Shown: positions 52,469-61,803, numbered from the stretch's first letter. The stretch is DNA of 64,000 bases from Propionivibrio dicarboxylicus (GCF_900099695.1 NZ_FNCY01000017.1:29128-93127); one strand, 5' to 3'. A program made the numbers and translations. The notes: generated by a model not told the origin, from the sequence alone.

Positions 52469-52963
52469 TCAACGCACCCGCAGCGCCTGGCTGCGCTGCT
52501 CGAATTCCTGCCGGAGTTCACGCCGGATCTTGGCGGCCGCATAGCGACGCTGCTCGTCCGGCGTCACCGGTGAGAACGGCGGCACGTCGCACGGCTTGCC
52601 ATCGTCATCGACGGCGACCATCGTGAAGAAGCAGCTGTTGGCGTGACGCACCACCTGCGTGCGGATGCTCTCGGCGATCACCTTGACGCCGACCTCCATC
52701 GAGGTGCGTCCGACATAATTGACCGAAGCGAGAAAGGTGACGATCTCGCCGACATAGATCGGCTGGCGGAACATCACCTGATCGACCGACAGCGTGACGA
52801 CGTACTTTCCGGCATAGCGACTGGCACAGGCATAGGCGACCTGGTCGAGCAACTTGAGCACGATGCCGCCGTGCACATTGCCGGAGAAATTGGCCATGTC
52901 CGGCGTCATCAGCAAGGTCATTGTCATTTGCCGCGAAGACGGCAAGATATCAGCAGGCGTCAT
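52469..52963 (-). CDS. acyl-CoA thioesterase (YciA/BFIT-type hot-dog)
   Basis: Hot-dog thioesterase of 164 residues. The motif MANFSGNVHGGIVLKLLDQV (about 20-39) carries the conserved Asn/His/Gly and Asp, and SVDQVMFRQPIYVGE is the usual partner segment. The start is at the second of two adjacent ATGs, which has GGGG at better spacing. It is convergent with the LysR gene and downstream of tctA, separated by 13-bp tandem repeats. No specific link to the cluster is evident. Confidence 0.83.
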   Translation of the reverse strand: MTPADILPSSRQMTMTLLMTPDMANFSGNVHGGIVLKLLDQVAYACASRYAGKYVVTLSVDQVMFRQPIYVGEIVTFLASVNYVGRTSMEVGVKVIAESIRTQVVRHANSCFFTMVAVDDDGKPCDVPPFSPVTPDEQRRYAAAKIRRELRQEFEQRSQALRVR

Positions 52964-52993
52964 CATTTCCCCGGTTGAATTGTGCGGCAGACT

Positions 52994-53045
52994 TTGCCAA
53001 CGCTTGTTGCCAACGCTTGCCGCCAAGGCTTGTTGCCAACGCTCG
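52994..53045. repeat. 13-bp tandem repeat, four copies
   Basis: TTGCCAACGCTTG at 52994 and 53007, CCGCCAAGGCTTG at 53020 and TTGCCAACGCTCG at 53033 follow each other with an exact 13-base period. The array sits between the tctA stop and the thioesterase start. 13 is not a multiple of three, and no open frame uses it. Confidence 0.8.
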
Positions 53046-53048
53046 CCC

Positions 53049-54530
53049 TCAGGCACTTGCCGGCTCGCGCCGCCGGCCGACGATCTGCGTCAGCACCAAG
53101 AGCACTGCGACGATGAGGAACGATAGCGCAATCGGCCGCGAAACGAAAATGCCGACGTCGCCGCCCGAAATGATGAGCGACTGGCGAAAGGCGGTTTCCA
53201 TGATCGGCCCGAGGACGAAGGCGAGCACCAGCGGGCCCGGCTCGAAGGCGAACTTGCGCATCAGATAGCCGAGCAGCCCGAAACACAGCAGGAACCACAT
53301 GTCGACGACATTGTTGCTGATGCTATACACGCCGATCATCGTCACGATCAGGACGCAGGCGGCCAGGATCGACAGACGCACCCTGAGCAGCTTGACGAAG
53401 ACGCCAACCATCGGCAGGTTGAGGATCAGCAGCAGGACATTGCCGATGTACATCGACACGACGACGCCCCAGAACAACTGCGGCTGCTCGCGAATCAGGA
53501 AGGGGCCCGGCGTGATGCCATGGATCATCAGCGCGCCGAAAATCAGCGCCATCACCGCATTCGACGGCAGACCGAGCGTCAGCAAGGGAATGAAGGCCGC
53601 GCCGGCGGCCGCGTTGTTAGCCGATTCCGGCCCGGCCACGCCCTCGATGGCGCCGGCCCCGAACCGTTCCGGCTCGCGCGACAGACGCTTTTCCAGCGCA
53701 TACGACAGCAGCGAGGCGATCACGGCGCCGCCGCCGGGCAGCAAGCCGACCAGGAAGCCAAGGACCGAGCCGCGGGCGATCGGCATCGACGAGCGCGCGA
53801 GATCGTCGCGCGTCGGCCAGATCTGGCTGATCCGGTCGGTGACGATCTTGGTCTCCTCGGACGATTCGAGGCTATGGAAGATTTCACCGACGCCGAACAG
53901 ACCCATGGCGATGACGGCGAAATCGAGACCGCTCAGCAAGGAGACCGACCCGAAGGTCAGCCGCTGCACGCCGAATTCCGGATCGGAGCCGATGCAGGCC
54001 AGGAGCAGGCCGACGAGCGCCGAAACGATGCACTTGAGGGGCGACTGTGTCGACAGGTAGGTGATGAAGGTCAGCCCCATGACCATCAAGGTGGCATATT
54101 CGGGCGGACCGAATTTGATCGCCAGCCGGGAGACGGTCGGCGCGAACAGGTTCAGGCCGATGATCGCGACCGTCCCGGCGACGAAGGAACCGATCGCGGC
54201 GATTCCGAGTGCTGCCCCGGCCCGCCCTTTCCGCGCCATCTGATAACCGTCGAGACAGGTGACGACCGAGGCCGCCTCGCCCGGCAGGTTGACCAGGATC
54301 GAGGTGATCGAACCGCCATACATGGCACCGTAATAAATCCCGGAGAGCAGGATGATCGACGATTCGATCGGGATGCTGTAGGTGAGCGGCAGCAGCAGCG
54401 AGATGGTGGCCACCGGTCCGAGCCCCGGCAACACGCCGATCACCGTGCCCAGAGTCACGCCCATCGCGCAGTAGAGAATATTGCTGATCGTCAGCGCGAC
54501 ATTGAATCCCAGCATCATCGAGTCGAACAT
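53049..54530 (-). CDS. tripartite tricarboxylate transporter large permease (TctA type)
   Basis: Large membrane subunit, 493 residues with about twelve helices. Family segments include VLPGLGPVATISLLLPLTY and GLPSNAVMALIFGALMIHG. It works with TctB and the periplasmic TctC to import carboxylates by secondary transport. Last gene of tctC-tctB-tctA. Its cargo is unknown; an aromatic acid or carboxylate made from polyphenols is possible, given the flanking genes. Confidence 0.92.
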   Translation of the reverse strand: MFDSMMLGFNVALTISNILYCAMGVTLGTVIGVLPGLGPVATISLLLPLTYSIPIESSIILLSGIYYGAMYGGSITSILVNLPGEAASVVTCLDGYQMARKGRAGAALGIAAIGSFVAGTVAIIGLNLFAPTVSRLAIKFGPPEYATLMVMGLTFITYLSTQSPLKCIVSALVGLLLACIGSDPEFGVQRLTFGSVSLLSGLDFAVIAMGLFGVGEIFHSLESSEETKIVTDRISQIWPTRDDLARSSMPIARGSVLGFLVGLLPGGGAVIASLLSYALEKRLSREPERFGAGAIEGVAGPESANNAAAGAAFIPLLTLGLPSNAVMALIFGALMIHGITPGPFLIREQPQLFWGVVVSMYIGNVLLLILNLPMVGVFVKLLRVRLSILAACVLIVTMIGVYSISNNVVDMWFLLCFGLLGYLMRKFAFEPGPLVLAFVLGPIMETAFRQSLIISGGDVGIFVSRPIALSFLIVAVLLVLTQIVGRRREPASA

Positions 54531-54545
54531 GCGCCGTAGCTCCTT

Positions 54546-54971
54546 CTAGGAAATGAGGCCGGGAAACGGAATCTTCAGCCACAGCGAAAAGAGGCCATAG
54601 ACGAGCGCGCTCATCCCGGCCGTGACCGCGACGGCGCTTTTCCAGCTTTCGCCGCCGACCTGCTTCAACTGGAACAGCAGCAGCCCGACGACCGCCGGCA
54701 CCAGCCCGAGCGACTGGAAGACAAGGACGAAGACGGCGATCGCCAGCGCACTCGCCACCACGCGTTTCGATTGCGCCGAAAATCGATCGTAATTGAGCGG
54801 GCGCACGTCCTTCACGAAGAGCAGCAGCGCGCAGACGATCAGGGCAATGCTGAGAATGAACGGCCAAAGCCCCGCGCCCGGCTGGCTCAAGCGCCCGATA
54901 TCGAGCTGAACGGCGCCGATGCAGGCAAGGATGCCAAGCAAGAGCGGAATGATGCCGGCCAGAAGTCCCAT
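54546..54971 (-). CDS. tripartite tricarboxylate transporter small permease (TctB type)
   Basis: Small membrane subunit of 141 residues with four predicted helices, starting MGLLAGIIPLLLG and including the TctB-like PGAGLWPFILSIALI segment. It has low sequence conservation, as usual for TctB. It lies 15 bases before tctA and 85 bases after tctC. Confidence 0.85.
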   Translation of the reverse strand: MGLLAGIIPLLLGILACIGAVQLDIGRLSQPGAGLWPFILSIALIVCALLLFVKDVRPLNYDRFSAQSKRVVASALAIAVFVLVFQSLGLVPAVVGLLLFQLKQVGGESWKSAVAVTAGMSALVYGLFSLWLKIPFPGLIS

Positions 54972-55056
54972 GATGCCAATCCCTCACACGCGTCGGTCAT
55001 ATCGACCCGGATCGCTCCGGCGCCCACGAGGCGCCGCCAGCGACGATGACATGCAG

Positions 55057-56022
55057 TTACTTATTGCCGATCTGCTCGAAGTAAACGCCGATTTCCTTGT
55101 AGCCGTCGGTCAGCGTCTTCATGAACTCCGGCCCCGATGTCTTCATGCTCGGGAGGCTCAGCGTCTTCATCGTGTTCTGGTACTCCGGGTCGTCCGTCGC
55201 CTTGAGGAAGGCGCTGCGCAACACCTCGAGCTGGTTCGCCGCAACCCCCTTTGGCGCGCCGACGCCAAACCACGAGACCAGCGCGACGTCATAGCCCTGC
55301 TCCTTCAGCGTCGGCACCTCGGGCGCCTGCGGCATGCGGGAATTGCCGGCCGACGCTAGGATCCTGACCTCGCCGGACTTGAGGAACGGCAGCACATCCG
55401 AAACGATCGCGACGCTCGCATCGACGTGGCCGCCGACGACCGCCATCACCGCTTCCATCCCGGACTTGAAATTGACATAGCGGAACTTGCTGCCGTCCTT
55501 CTCGCCGACCTTGACCATGGCGAAGGGCTGGGGATAGCCCGAGGCGCTGAACGAGAAGCCGCCGTCCTTCTTCTTCGCCGCCGCCGACAGATCGGCCACC
55601 GTGCGATACGGCGAGTCACCCTTTACGGCGATGCAATACTGATATTCACCGTAGGCGATGATGCCCTCGAAATCGTCGGGCGTGTAGGGCGCCTTGATCT
55701 GGTTCGGGATGATCGCCACCGACGCGAAGGAAAGAATGCCGATGGTCTGGCCGTCCTTGGGCGCATTCTTGAGTTCGGAGACGCCGGTCACACCGTTTCC
55801 ACCCGGCTTGTTCACCACCACGACCGGCACGCCGAGATGCTTCTCGGCCGCCTTGGCCAAGGCCCGTGCGCTGAGATCGGTCGGCCCGCCGCTGCCGAAG
55901 TTGATGATCATCGAGATCGGTTTGGTCGGATACTTCGCATCGGCGCCGTCCTTGCTGCAAGCGGACAGCAACGACGCGGCAACGACCAAGCCGACTGCCA
56001 TGCCGAACAGATTCCGTTTCAT
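55057..56022 (-). CDS. tripartite tricarboxylate transporter binding lipoprotein (Bug/TctC family)
   Basis: Periplasmic Bug-type receptor of 321 residues. A lipobox LLSAC (about 18-22) indicates a lipoprotein. The family core YPTKPISMIINFGSGGPTDL, shown in part by INFGSGGPTDLSAR, is followed by VNKPGGNGV. Bug proteins are especially numerous in Betaproteobacteria and bind carboxylates, nicotinate or aromatic acids. First gene of tctCBA, and 42 bases downstream of a TRAP dctM, so one long transcript is possible. Confidence 0.92.
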   Translation of the reverse strand: MKRNLFGMAVGLVVAASLLSACSKDGADAKYPTKPISMIINFGSGGPTDLSARALAKAAEKHLGVPVVVVNKPGGNGVTGVSELKNAPKDGQTIGILSFASVAIIPNQIKAPYTPDDFEGIIAYGEYQYCIAVKGDSPYRTVADLSAAAKKKDGGFSFSASGYPQPFAMVKVGEKDGSKFRYVNFKSGMEAVMAVVGGHVDASVAIVSDVLPFLKSGEVRILASAGNSRMPQAPEVPTLKEQGYDVALVSWFGVGAPKGVAANQLEVLRSAFLKATDDPEYQNTMKTLSLPSMKTSGPEFMKTLTDGYKEIGVYFEQIGNK

Positions 56023-56064
56023 TACACACTCCTTGCTGTTGTTTCTATGACATCCTCATCCGCG

Positions 56065-57366
56065 CTACTGGACATGCGCGGCGAAGCTCAAGGTGATCGC
56101 CGGGAAAGCCACCAGCAGCGCCAGGCGAATGAAGTCGGCGAACAGGAAAGGCAATACGCCGATCGTCACGGTGCCGAGCGACAGGCCGCGCTGCGATGCC
56201 TGCACGACGAAGAGATTCATGCCGAACGGCGGATGGATCAGGCCGATCTCGATCACCGTCACCATCAGGATGCCGAACCAGATGGCATTGAAGCCGAGGT
56301 TCTGCACCACCGGAAAGACGAAGGAAATCGTCAGCAGCAGCATCGACAGGCTGTCGAGCAGGCAACCGAGCACGAGATAGCCGACCAGGATCACGGCGAG
56401 AACCCAGTATTTCCCGATCGTCAGACTTTGCACGAAGGCGACCGCCATCTGCGGCATGCCGGAAAGATCGATGAAGAAACCGAAGATGCCGGCACCGATC
56501 AGGATCAGGAAAATCAAGCCCATCGACTCGGCCGTCTCCCACAAGGCATTGCGCATGAATTCAGCGCTGAAGCGGCCGCGGAGGATGGTCAGGAAGGCGG
56601 CGCCGCCGACACCAACGGCCGCCGCCTCGGTCGGCGAGAACCAGCCGACGAACAGGCCGCCGAGCACGAGCAGGAAAAGCGCGAACACGTCCCAGATCTC
56701 GACCAGCGCTTTCGCACGTTGCGCCCAGCTGAAGCGCTGACCGCGCGGGGCCATATCCGGATAGAACCAGGTCACCGTGGTGATCGACAGCATGTAGAGC
56801 ACGCTGCCAAGAATGCCCGGCATGATCGCAGCGGCATAGAGCGAGCCGATCGACGTCTGCGTCAGCAGTCCATACAGCGCCAGCGGAATGCTCGGCGGAA
56901 TCATGATGCCGAGCGTACCGCCGGCAGCGCAGGCGCCCGACGCGAGACCGGCCTGATAGCCGAGTTTCTTCATCTCGGGCAGCGCCACTTTCGACATCGT
57001 CGCGGCGGTCGCGAGACTTGAACCGCAGACCGCACCGAACACCGCCGACGCACCGATCGTCGCCGCCGCGAGGCCGCCGCGATAATGGCCGAGGAAGGCG
57101 TTGGCGCCGAGGAAGAGATTGCGCGACATGCCCGAATACGCCGCCACCACGCCCATCATGATAAACAGTGGCAGCACCGACAGGCTGTACGGAAACAGCG
57201 AGTTGAACGGGGCCGTGCCCAGCGCGAACTGGAAGGTATCGAAGCCGCCCAGCAGCCAGGTGCCGGCTGCACCGACGATGGCCATGGCGATGCCGATCGG
57301 GATGCGGAACATGATCAGCGCCAGCGTCACGACAAAACCGACGACGCCCCAGAGTTCATTGCTCAT
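56065..57366 (-). CDS. TRAP transporter large permease (DctM type), third set
   Basis: Large TRAP permease of 433 residues with many helices. CGSSLATAATMSKVALPEM and PPSIPLALYGLLTQ are family segments. Start at the ATG 57366, which overlaps the end of dctQ by 11 bases; the frame continues 12 codons upstream without homology. It belongs to dctP-dctQ-dctM followed directly by tctCBA. Confidence 0.9.
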   Translation of the reverse strand: MSNELWGVVGFVVTLALIMFRIPIGIAMAIVGAAGTWLLGGFDTFQFALGTAPFNSLFPYSLSVLPLFIMMGVVAAYSGMSRNLFLGANAFLGHYRGGLAAATIGASAVFGAVCGSSLATAATMSKVALPEMKKLGYQAGLASGACAAGGTLGIMIPPSIPLALYGLLTQTSIGSLYAAAIMPGILGSVLYMLSITTVTWFYPDMAPRGQRFSWAQRAKALVEIWDVFALFLLVLGGLFVGWFSPTEAAAVGVGGAAFLTILRGRFSAEFMRNALWETAESMGLIFLILIGAGIFGFFIDLSGMPQMAVAFVQSLTIGKYWVLAVILVGYLVLGCLLDSLSMLLLTISFVFPVVQNLGFNAIWFGILMVTVIEIGLIHPPFGMNLFVVQASQRGLSLGTVTIGVLPFLFADFIRLALLVAFPAITLSFAAHVQ

Positions 57367-57883
57367 CCCAAGCTCCCTCAACCCCTTGCAGCACGATGCC
57401 ATGCGACATTGTCATGTATTCGAGCGCCTTGCCGAGCGCGCAGAGCGCCGACAGCGCAAAGCCGACGACCACCGGCAGCCAGTACCAGACCATGGCAATG
57501 CCGAGGATCATCGAGCGGTCGGCCTGTTCGTATTCGTGCCAGGCCTGGACCGCGGCCATGCCCGACGCAGCCGTCAGCAGCACGACGCCGGACACGGCGG
57601 CGACGGCATAGACGATGCGGCGCGCTTCGGGCGAAAAGCGATTGGTCACCATCACGACGCTGATGTGATTGTCGAGATGAAATGCCGCCGGAATCGACAG
57701 GAATGCCGCCCACATGACGGAGAGCTGCGTCAGATCGACAACGCCGGTAATCGGCTGATTGATCGTGCGCCGCAGGATGATGTCGGCGACGGTGACGACG
57801 ACCGACACCGACAGGGCGATCGCCGCGAATTTGGCCGCGCCGAAACTCAGGCGTTTCAGCACGGCATTCAATCGATGCACCAT
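57356..57883 (-). CDS. TRAP transporter small permease (DctQ type), third set
   Basis: Small TRAP permease of 175 residues with four helices; ILRRTINQPITGVVDLTQLS is the typical loop and helix. It lies 15 bases after dctP and overlaps dctM. Unlike the two other TRAP operons here, it has no hairpin between dctP and dctQ. Confidence 0.87.
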   Translation of the reverse strand: MVHRLNAVLKRLSFGAAKFAAIALSVSVVVTVADIILRRTINQPITGVVDLTQLSVMWAAFLSIPAAFHLDNHISVVMVTNRFSPEARRIVYAVAAVSGVVLLTAASGMAAVQAWHEYEQADRSMILGIAMVWYWLPVVVGFALSALCALGKALEYMTMSHGIVLQGVEGAWDEQ

Positions 57884-57898
57884 GGACTCGCCTCCGGG

Positions 57899-58921
57899 CT
57901 ACTTCTTCGATGCTGCCTGCATGGCGGCCTGCATGTCCTGATAGACGGCGCGAGCATCCTTGACGCCACGTCCTTCCAGCTCGACGAGACGGTCCTCGAT
58001 AACCTTCTCGGAATTCTTCTTCCAGCGCGCCACCTCGGCATCGGGCAGCTTGACGATGCTCGAACGGCGTGCCTTGGCGGCATCGACGCCGGCCTTGCTC
58101 CACTTCTCGAACCAGGCGTCGAAGCGCGGAATCAGGTTGTCGCCGGACACCGCATCGATCGCGGCACGCACTTCCGGTGGCAGCGCGTTGTACTTCTTCT
58201 CATTCATCGCGAACCAGAACGACACCGCCGACACGACGTTGTCGACGTGATTGTCGAGCACCTCGGCGAGCCGGTAGGAGGCGATCGGATCCCAGGCGAA
58301 TACGGTGCCGTCGATGACGCCCTTTTCCAGGCTCTCATAGACCTGCACCGGCGGCATGTTGACCGGCACCGAACCGATGTCGGCAAGAATCTTGTTGACC
58401 GTCACCGACGGCGCGCGGACGCGCAAGCCCTTGAGATCGTCGATCGACTTGACCGCCCGTCCCTTGGTATGCAGATACGTCATATCGACGGTCAGCGCCA
58501 ACAGCTTGAGGCCGGGATATTCCTTCTCCAGATCCTTCTTCGCCACCGCCCACAGCGCTTTGTTGGCGGTGCTGCGATCCGGCGCAAGGAAGGGAAGTTC
58601 GACGAGTTCGGTGCGCGGCAGCCGGTCGCGCGGCACGCCGACGAGACCGAAGGCGATGTCGACGACACCGGACTTCACCTGATCGAGCTGGCGGTCGATT
58701 TGCCCGAACGACGATCCCGCCGGGTAGATCGTGATCTTGGCCTTGCCACCGGCCCGCTTCTCGACCTCGGCGGCCCAGGCGCCGAGAAAATCGGCACTGA
58801 TGACATTGACCGACGGCAGGTAGTGGCTCATCTTCAACTCGACCACCTGTGCCAGGCCGGGAGCCGCCATCACCGCCATGGCGAGGGCTGCAAAGGTACT
58901 TCTGAGGCGTTGCTTACACAT
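57899..58921 (-). CDS. TRAP transporter substrate-binding protein (DctP type), third set
   Basis: Periplasmic binding protein of 340 residues with a signal peptide (MCKQRLRSTFAALAMAVMAA, cleavage after GLAQ). The arginine loop is GLRVRAPSVTVNKILADIGS, typical for carboxylate ligands. It is the first gene of a possible dctPQM-tctCBA transcript. Upstream there is only a partial match to the operator-like element, so whether it joins that regulon is open. Confidence 0.89.
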   Translation of the reverse strand: MCKQRLRSTFAALAMAVMAAPGLAQVVELKMSHYLPSVNVISADFLGAWAAEVEKRAGGKAKITIYPAGSSFGQIDRQLDQVKSGVVDIAFGLVGVPRDRLPRTELVELPFLAPDRSTANKALWAVAKKDLEKEYPGLKLLALTVDMTYLHTKGRAVKSIDDLKGLRVRAPSVTVNKILADIGSVPVNMPPVQVYESLEKGVIDGTVFAWDPIASYRLAEVLDNHVDNVVSAVSFWFAMNEKKYNALPPEVRAAIDAVSGDNLIPRFDAWFEKWSKAGVDAAKARRSSIVKLPDAEVARWKKNSEKVIEDRLVELEGRGVKDARAVYQDMQAAMQAASKK

Positions 58922-59129
58922 GATTGTCCGCTCCGATGCTCAAACGCTGTGATGAATAATTCTTATTCTCTCCGCCAGCGACGAAGGCGCGTCACTGCCG
59001 GGCATGACAACGGATGCGCGCCTGTCGTTTTCATTCATCAGGCATATCTCGGAGCATCTGATGCATGCGGTTCGACGCTATTCTGAACAGAAATCCGGCG
59101 GCGCTTCATGAATGTTTGTAGACGACGCC

Positions 59130-59147
59130 ATTCCCCGGTGGAATACC
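59130..59147 (-). promoter_or_regulatory. partial operator-like match upstream of the third TRAP set
   Basis: ATTCCCCGGTGGAATACC on the plus strand shares its distal block with element B (ATTCC, seven bases, AATACC) and contains the inverted repeat ATTCC-N5-GGAAT. The CCARTCGAC half is absent at the expected place. It lies about 220 bases upstream of dctP in a 335-base gap (58922-59256) with no gene. Confidence 0.3.
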
Positions 59148-59256
59148 CGGAACAGACAAAGAAAGCGCTATGAAGAGTCGGTAACGGGCGCCCGCCCGGG
59201 CCGGTGACCCACTGCCAGCCGGCAGATCGCGGCAGGCATCTGCCGCGCAGGATCGG

Positions 59257-60204
59257 CTACATGGAATGGAAAATCCAGAGCAGCCCGCTGACCGAAAAGA
59301 AGGAAAGCACGGTCGCCGCCAGCAAGGCCAGCGCCGACATATCCTCGTGGCCGTACTGCATCGCCAGCGTTGTGTAGATGCTCATCATCGGCAGTGCCGA
59401 AACGAGGATCGCCGTCATCTGCAACTCCCGGTCGATCGCCGGCAAGCCGAGCGCCGCGGCGAGAAACAGGCCGAGCACCGTCGCGAGCGGATGCACCATC
59501 AACTTCATGACAACGATCGGCACGACGGCGAAGCCAGCCCGGCTGATCTTCAGGCCGGCCAGGGTCCCGCCGATCACGAACAGCGTCAGCGAGCCGCTCG
59601 CCGCGGCCAGCATATCGACCGCCCGGGCGACGACGACCGGCAGCTTGAGATCGACGCTCGACATGGCGACGCCGATGACGATGGCGACAAACAGGGGCGT
59701 CGTCGCGATCTTCCGCGCCAAAGTTCTCGCCGTGCGCCAGCTGGTCTTGCCGAGGCGACTGCGCTCCGCCAACAGGATGACGACGGGAATCAGCAGGATA
59801 TTCTCGATCATCATGTTCATCGCCAGGCTGGCGCCGGCAATCGCCGGAAAGGTCAGCACGATGATCGGGTAGCCGATGAAGCCGCTGTTGGCGCAGGACG
59901 CGCCCATCGCGTAGAACGTGCTGGGCAACCGGTCCCTGGCGGCGACGCGGCGGCCCCACAGATAACCCATCGCTAGCGCGACGAAGGAACCGAAAGCATA
60001 GGCAAAAAGGTACTGTCCGCTGATTACCTCGGCAACCCGGTTCGCCGCCAGCGCTTTCAGCACCAGCGCCGGCAAGGCCAGGTTGATGACGAAACGGCCG
60101 ATGGCCTGGATGCCCGAACGATCGAACAGCCCCGCCCGCGTGAGCAGATAGCCGACGAAGATGATGATGAAGATGGGACCGGTGATGTCGAAGATGGCGA
60201 ACAT
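59257..60204 (-). CDS. AEC (auxin efflux carrier)-family permease
   Basis: Ten-helix transporter of 315 residues of the AEC family. It starts MFAIFDITGPIFIIIFVGYLL, shown in part, and ends in the family segment ASALPMMSIYTTLAMQYG-like ALPMMSIYTTLAMQYGHE. Bacterial members export or import carboxylates such as malate or malonate. It lies between the TRAP set and ackA; the cargo is unknown. Confidence 0.87.
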   Translation of the reverse strand: MFAIFDITGPIFIIIFVGYLLTRAGLFDRSGIQAIGRFVINLALPALVLKALAANRVAEVISGQYLFAYAFGSFVALAMGYLWGRRVAARDRLPSTFYAMGASCANSGFIGYPIIVLTFPAIAGASLAMNMMIENILLIPVVILLAERSRLGKTSWRTARTLARKIATTPLFVAIVIGVAMSSVDLKLPVVVARAVDMLAAASGSLTLFVIGGTLAGLKISRAGFAVVPIVVMKLMVHPLATVLGLFLAAALGLPAIDRELQMTAILVSALPMMSIYTTLAMQYGHEDMSALALLAATVLSFFSVSGLLWIFHSM

Positions 60205-60307
60205 GGGAGAAGCTCAAGGCAGACGCGGCGCGGCCGGCGACGGAAGTGCCGGCCGGCATGAAACCGGCACTATACCCGTTCACGCACCGGCCTGCCCCGC
60301 CGGGCGA

Positions 60308-61507
60308 TCAGGCTGCGCCGACAATGTCACGGGTATCGCGGGCGATAACGAGCTCTTCGTTGGTCGGCACGATCATCGCCTTGACCCGCGAATCGGGCGT
60401 CGACACGATGGCCTCCTTGCCGCGCACGTCGTTGGCGCTGCGCTCCAGCCCAATGCCCAGCGCGCCCAGGCGTTCGATGACCGAGGCGCGGAAGTCGATG
60501 GCATTCTCGCCGATGCCGCCGGTAAAGACGACGGCATCGACGCGCCCGAGCAGGATCGCATAGGCGCCGACGTACTTGAGCACGCGGTGGCGCAACACGT
60601 CGATGGCGAGCCGGGCGCGAATGTTGCCGTCGCGGGCGGCGCTCTCGATGTCGCGCATGTCCGAACTCACGCCCGAAACGCCGTACAGCCCCGACTGCTT
60701 GTTCAGCGCATTGTCGATGTCGGCGAAGGACATCCCGGTGTTGTCGCCGAGGAACTTGATGATTCCGGCGTCAACGTCGCCGCTGCGCGTCCCCATCGCA
60801 ATCCCTTCGAGCGGCGTCATGCCCATGCTTGTATCGTATGACTTGCCGCCCTTGATCGCGGTGATCGACGAGCCGTTCCCCATGTGACAGGTGATGCAAT
60901 TGAATTTTTCGGGCGCGATACCGAGGATCGCGGCTGCACGCTCCGAAACGAAGCGGTGCGACGTCCCGTGAAATCCGTAACGACGGACATGATGCGCCGT
61001 GTACCAGTCGTAGGGCACGGCGTACATGTATGATTCCGGCGGCATGGTCGCGTGAAAGGCGGTGTCGAATACCCCGACGTTCGGCACGCCCGGCAAGGCG
61101 CTCATCATCGCCCGGATGCCGGTGATGTTCGGCGGGTTATGCAAGGGCGCCAGCGGGACGTTCTTTTCAAGCGCGGCGATGACGCCATCGTCGATCAGCA
61201 CCGACCCGGAAAAGTCCTCGCCGCCGTGCACGACGCGATGGCCGACGGCCGAAATGTCGGCCAGCGACTTGATGACGCCAACATTGACATCGACCAGTCT
61301 GTCGAGCACGCAACGGATTGCCGCCGCATGATCGGCGATGGCGAACGTCTCCTTGATCCGTTCCCGGCTCTCCGGCTCGTAGGTCAGCACCGAATCCGAC
61401 ATGCCGATGCGCTCGACGAGTCCGGCCGCGATGCGACGCTCGTCGCGCATGTCGAGCAGCTGGTATTTGAAGGATGAACTGCCGCAATTCAATACAAAAA
61501 CGAACAT
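60308..61507 (-). CDS. ackA: acetate kinase
   Basis: Converts acetyl phosphate and ADP to acetate and ATP. The 399-residue protein has the ASKHA signatures VLNCGSSSFKYQLLD (about 4-18), VGHRVVHGGE, the Mg/phosphate HMGNGSS and FTGGIGENAIDFR. The start at 61507 gives the family N-terminus (MFVFVLNCGSSS); the frame is open 13 codons further. No pta gene is in the window. Next to acetyl-CoA-yielding degradation genes, it suggests substrate-level ATP formation, with acetate as a product. Confidence 0.95.
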   Translation of the reverse strand: MFVFVLNCGSSSFKYQLLDMRDERRIAAGLVERIGMSDSVLTYEPESRERIKETFAIADHAAAIRCVLDRLVDVNVGVIKSLADISAVGHRVVHGGEDFSGSVLIDDGVIAALEKNVPLAPLHNPPNITGIRAMMSALPGVPNVGVFDTAFHATMPPESYMYAVPYDWYTAHHVRRYGFHGTSHRFVSERAAAILGIAPEKFNCITCHMGNGSSITAIKGGKSYDTSMGMTPLEGIAMGTRSGDVDAGIIKFLGDNTGMSFADIDNALNKQSGLYGVSGVSSDMRDIESAARDGNIRARLAIDVLRHRVLKYVGAYAILLGRVDAVVFTGGIGENAIDFRASVIERLGALGIGLERSANDVRGKEAIVSTPDSRVKAMIVPTNEELVIARDTRDIVGAA

Positions 61508-61758
61508 CACGCCCCCTCGGGATATGAAAGAACAACCGCGAAACACGTCGCGACCGTGGCATCAAACAAAATGGCGGAGTATGCACATGGCAAATCTCCG
61601 CACATCCTGAAACGCTGACTATTTATCTTGCCCGCGGGCAGCACGATTGAACATGGATATATTTTCATACCGCCATTCCATGTCGTAATGAACTCATTCG
61701 CATAGCATTATTCGAACGACGGAACTGACATAAGGGGGCAGGCCCGTTCGCACGAAAT

Positions 61759-61803
61759 CATATAACCCCGGGTTATCCGCGCATGAATAATTGCCAGTCG
61801 ACG
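61759..61803 (+). promoter_or_regulatory. operator-like element C, upstream of the CoA-transferase operon
   Basis: Plus-strand GGGTTAT, then GCATGAATAATTGCCAGTCGACG, aligned gap-free with element A' (GTTAT, CATGAA, AAT, GCCAGTCGACG). The distal GGTATTACC block is changed to ATATAACC. It is about 87 bases before the CoA-transferase start, in a 382-base gap (61508-61889) without genes. Confidence 0.65.

Noticed and set aside
58922..59256. A fifth full copy of the shared operator before the third TRAP set
   Set aside because: Only the distal AATACC/ATTCC block matches; the CCARTCGAC and GCATAAC parts are missing at the expected positions, so I list it only as a weak partial match.
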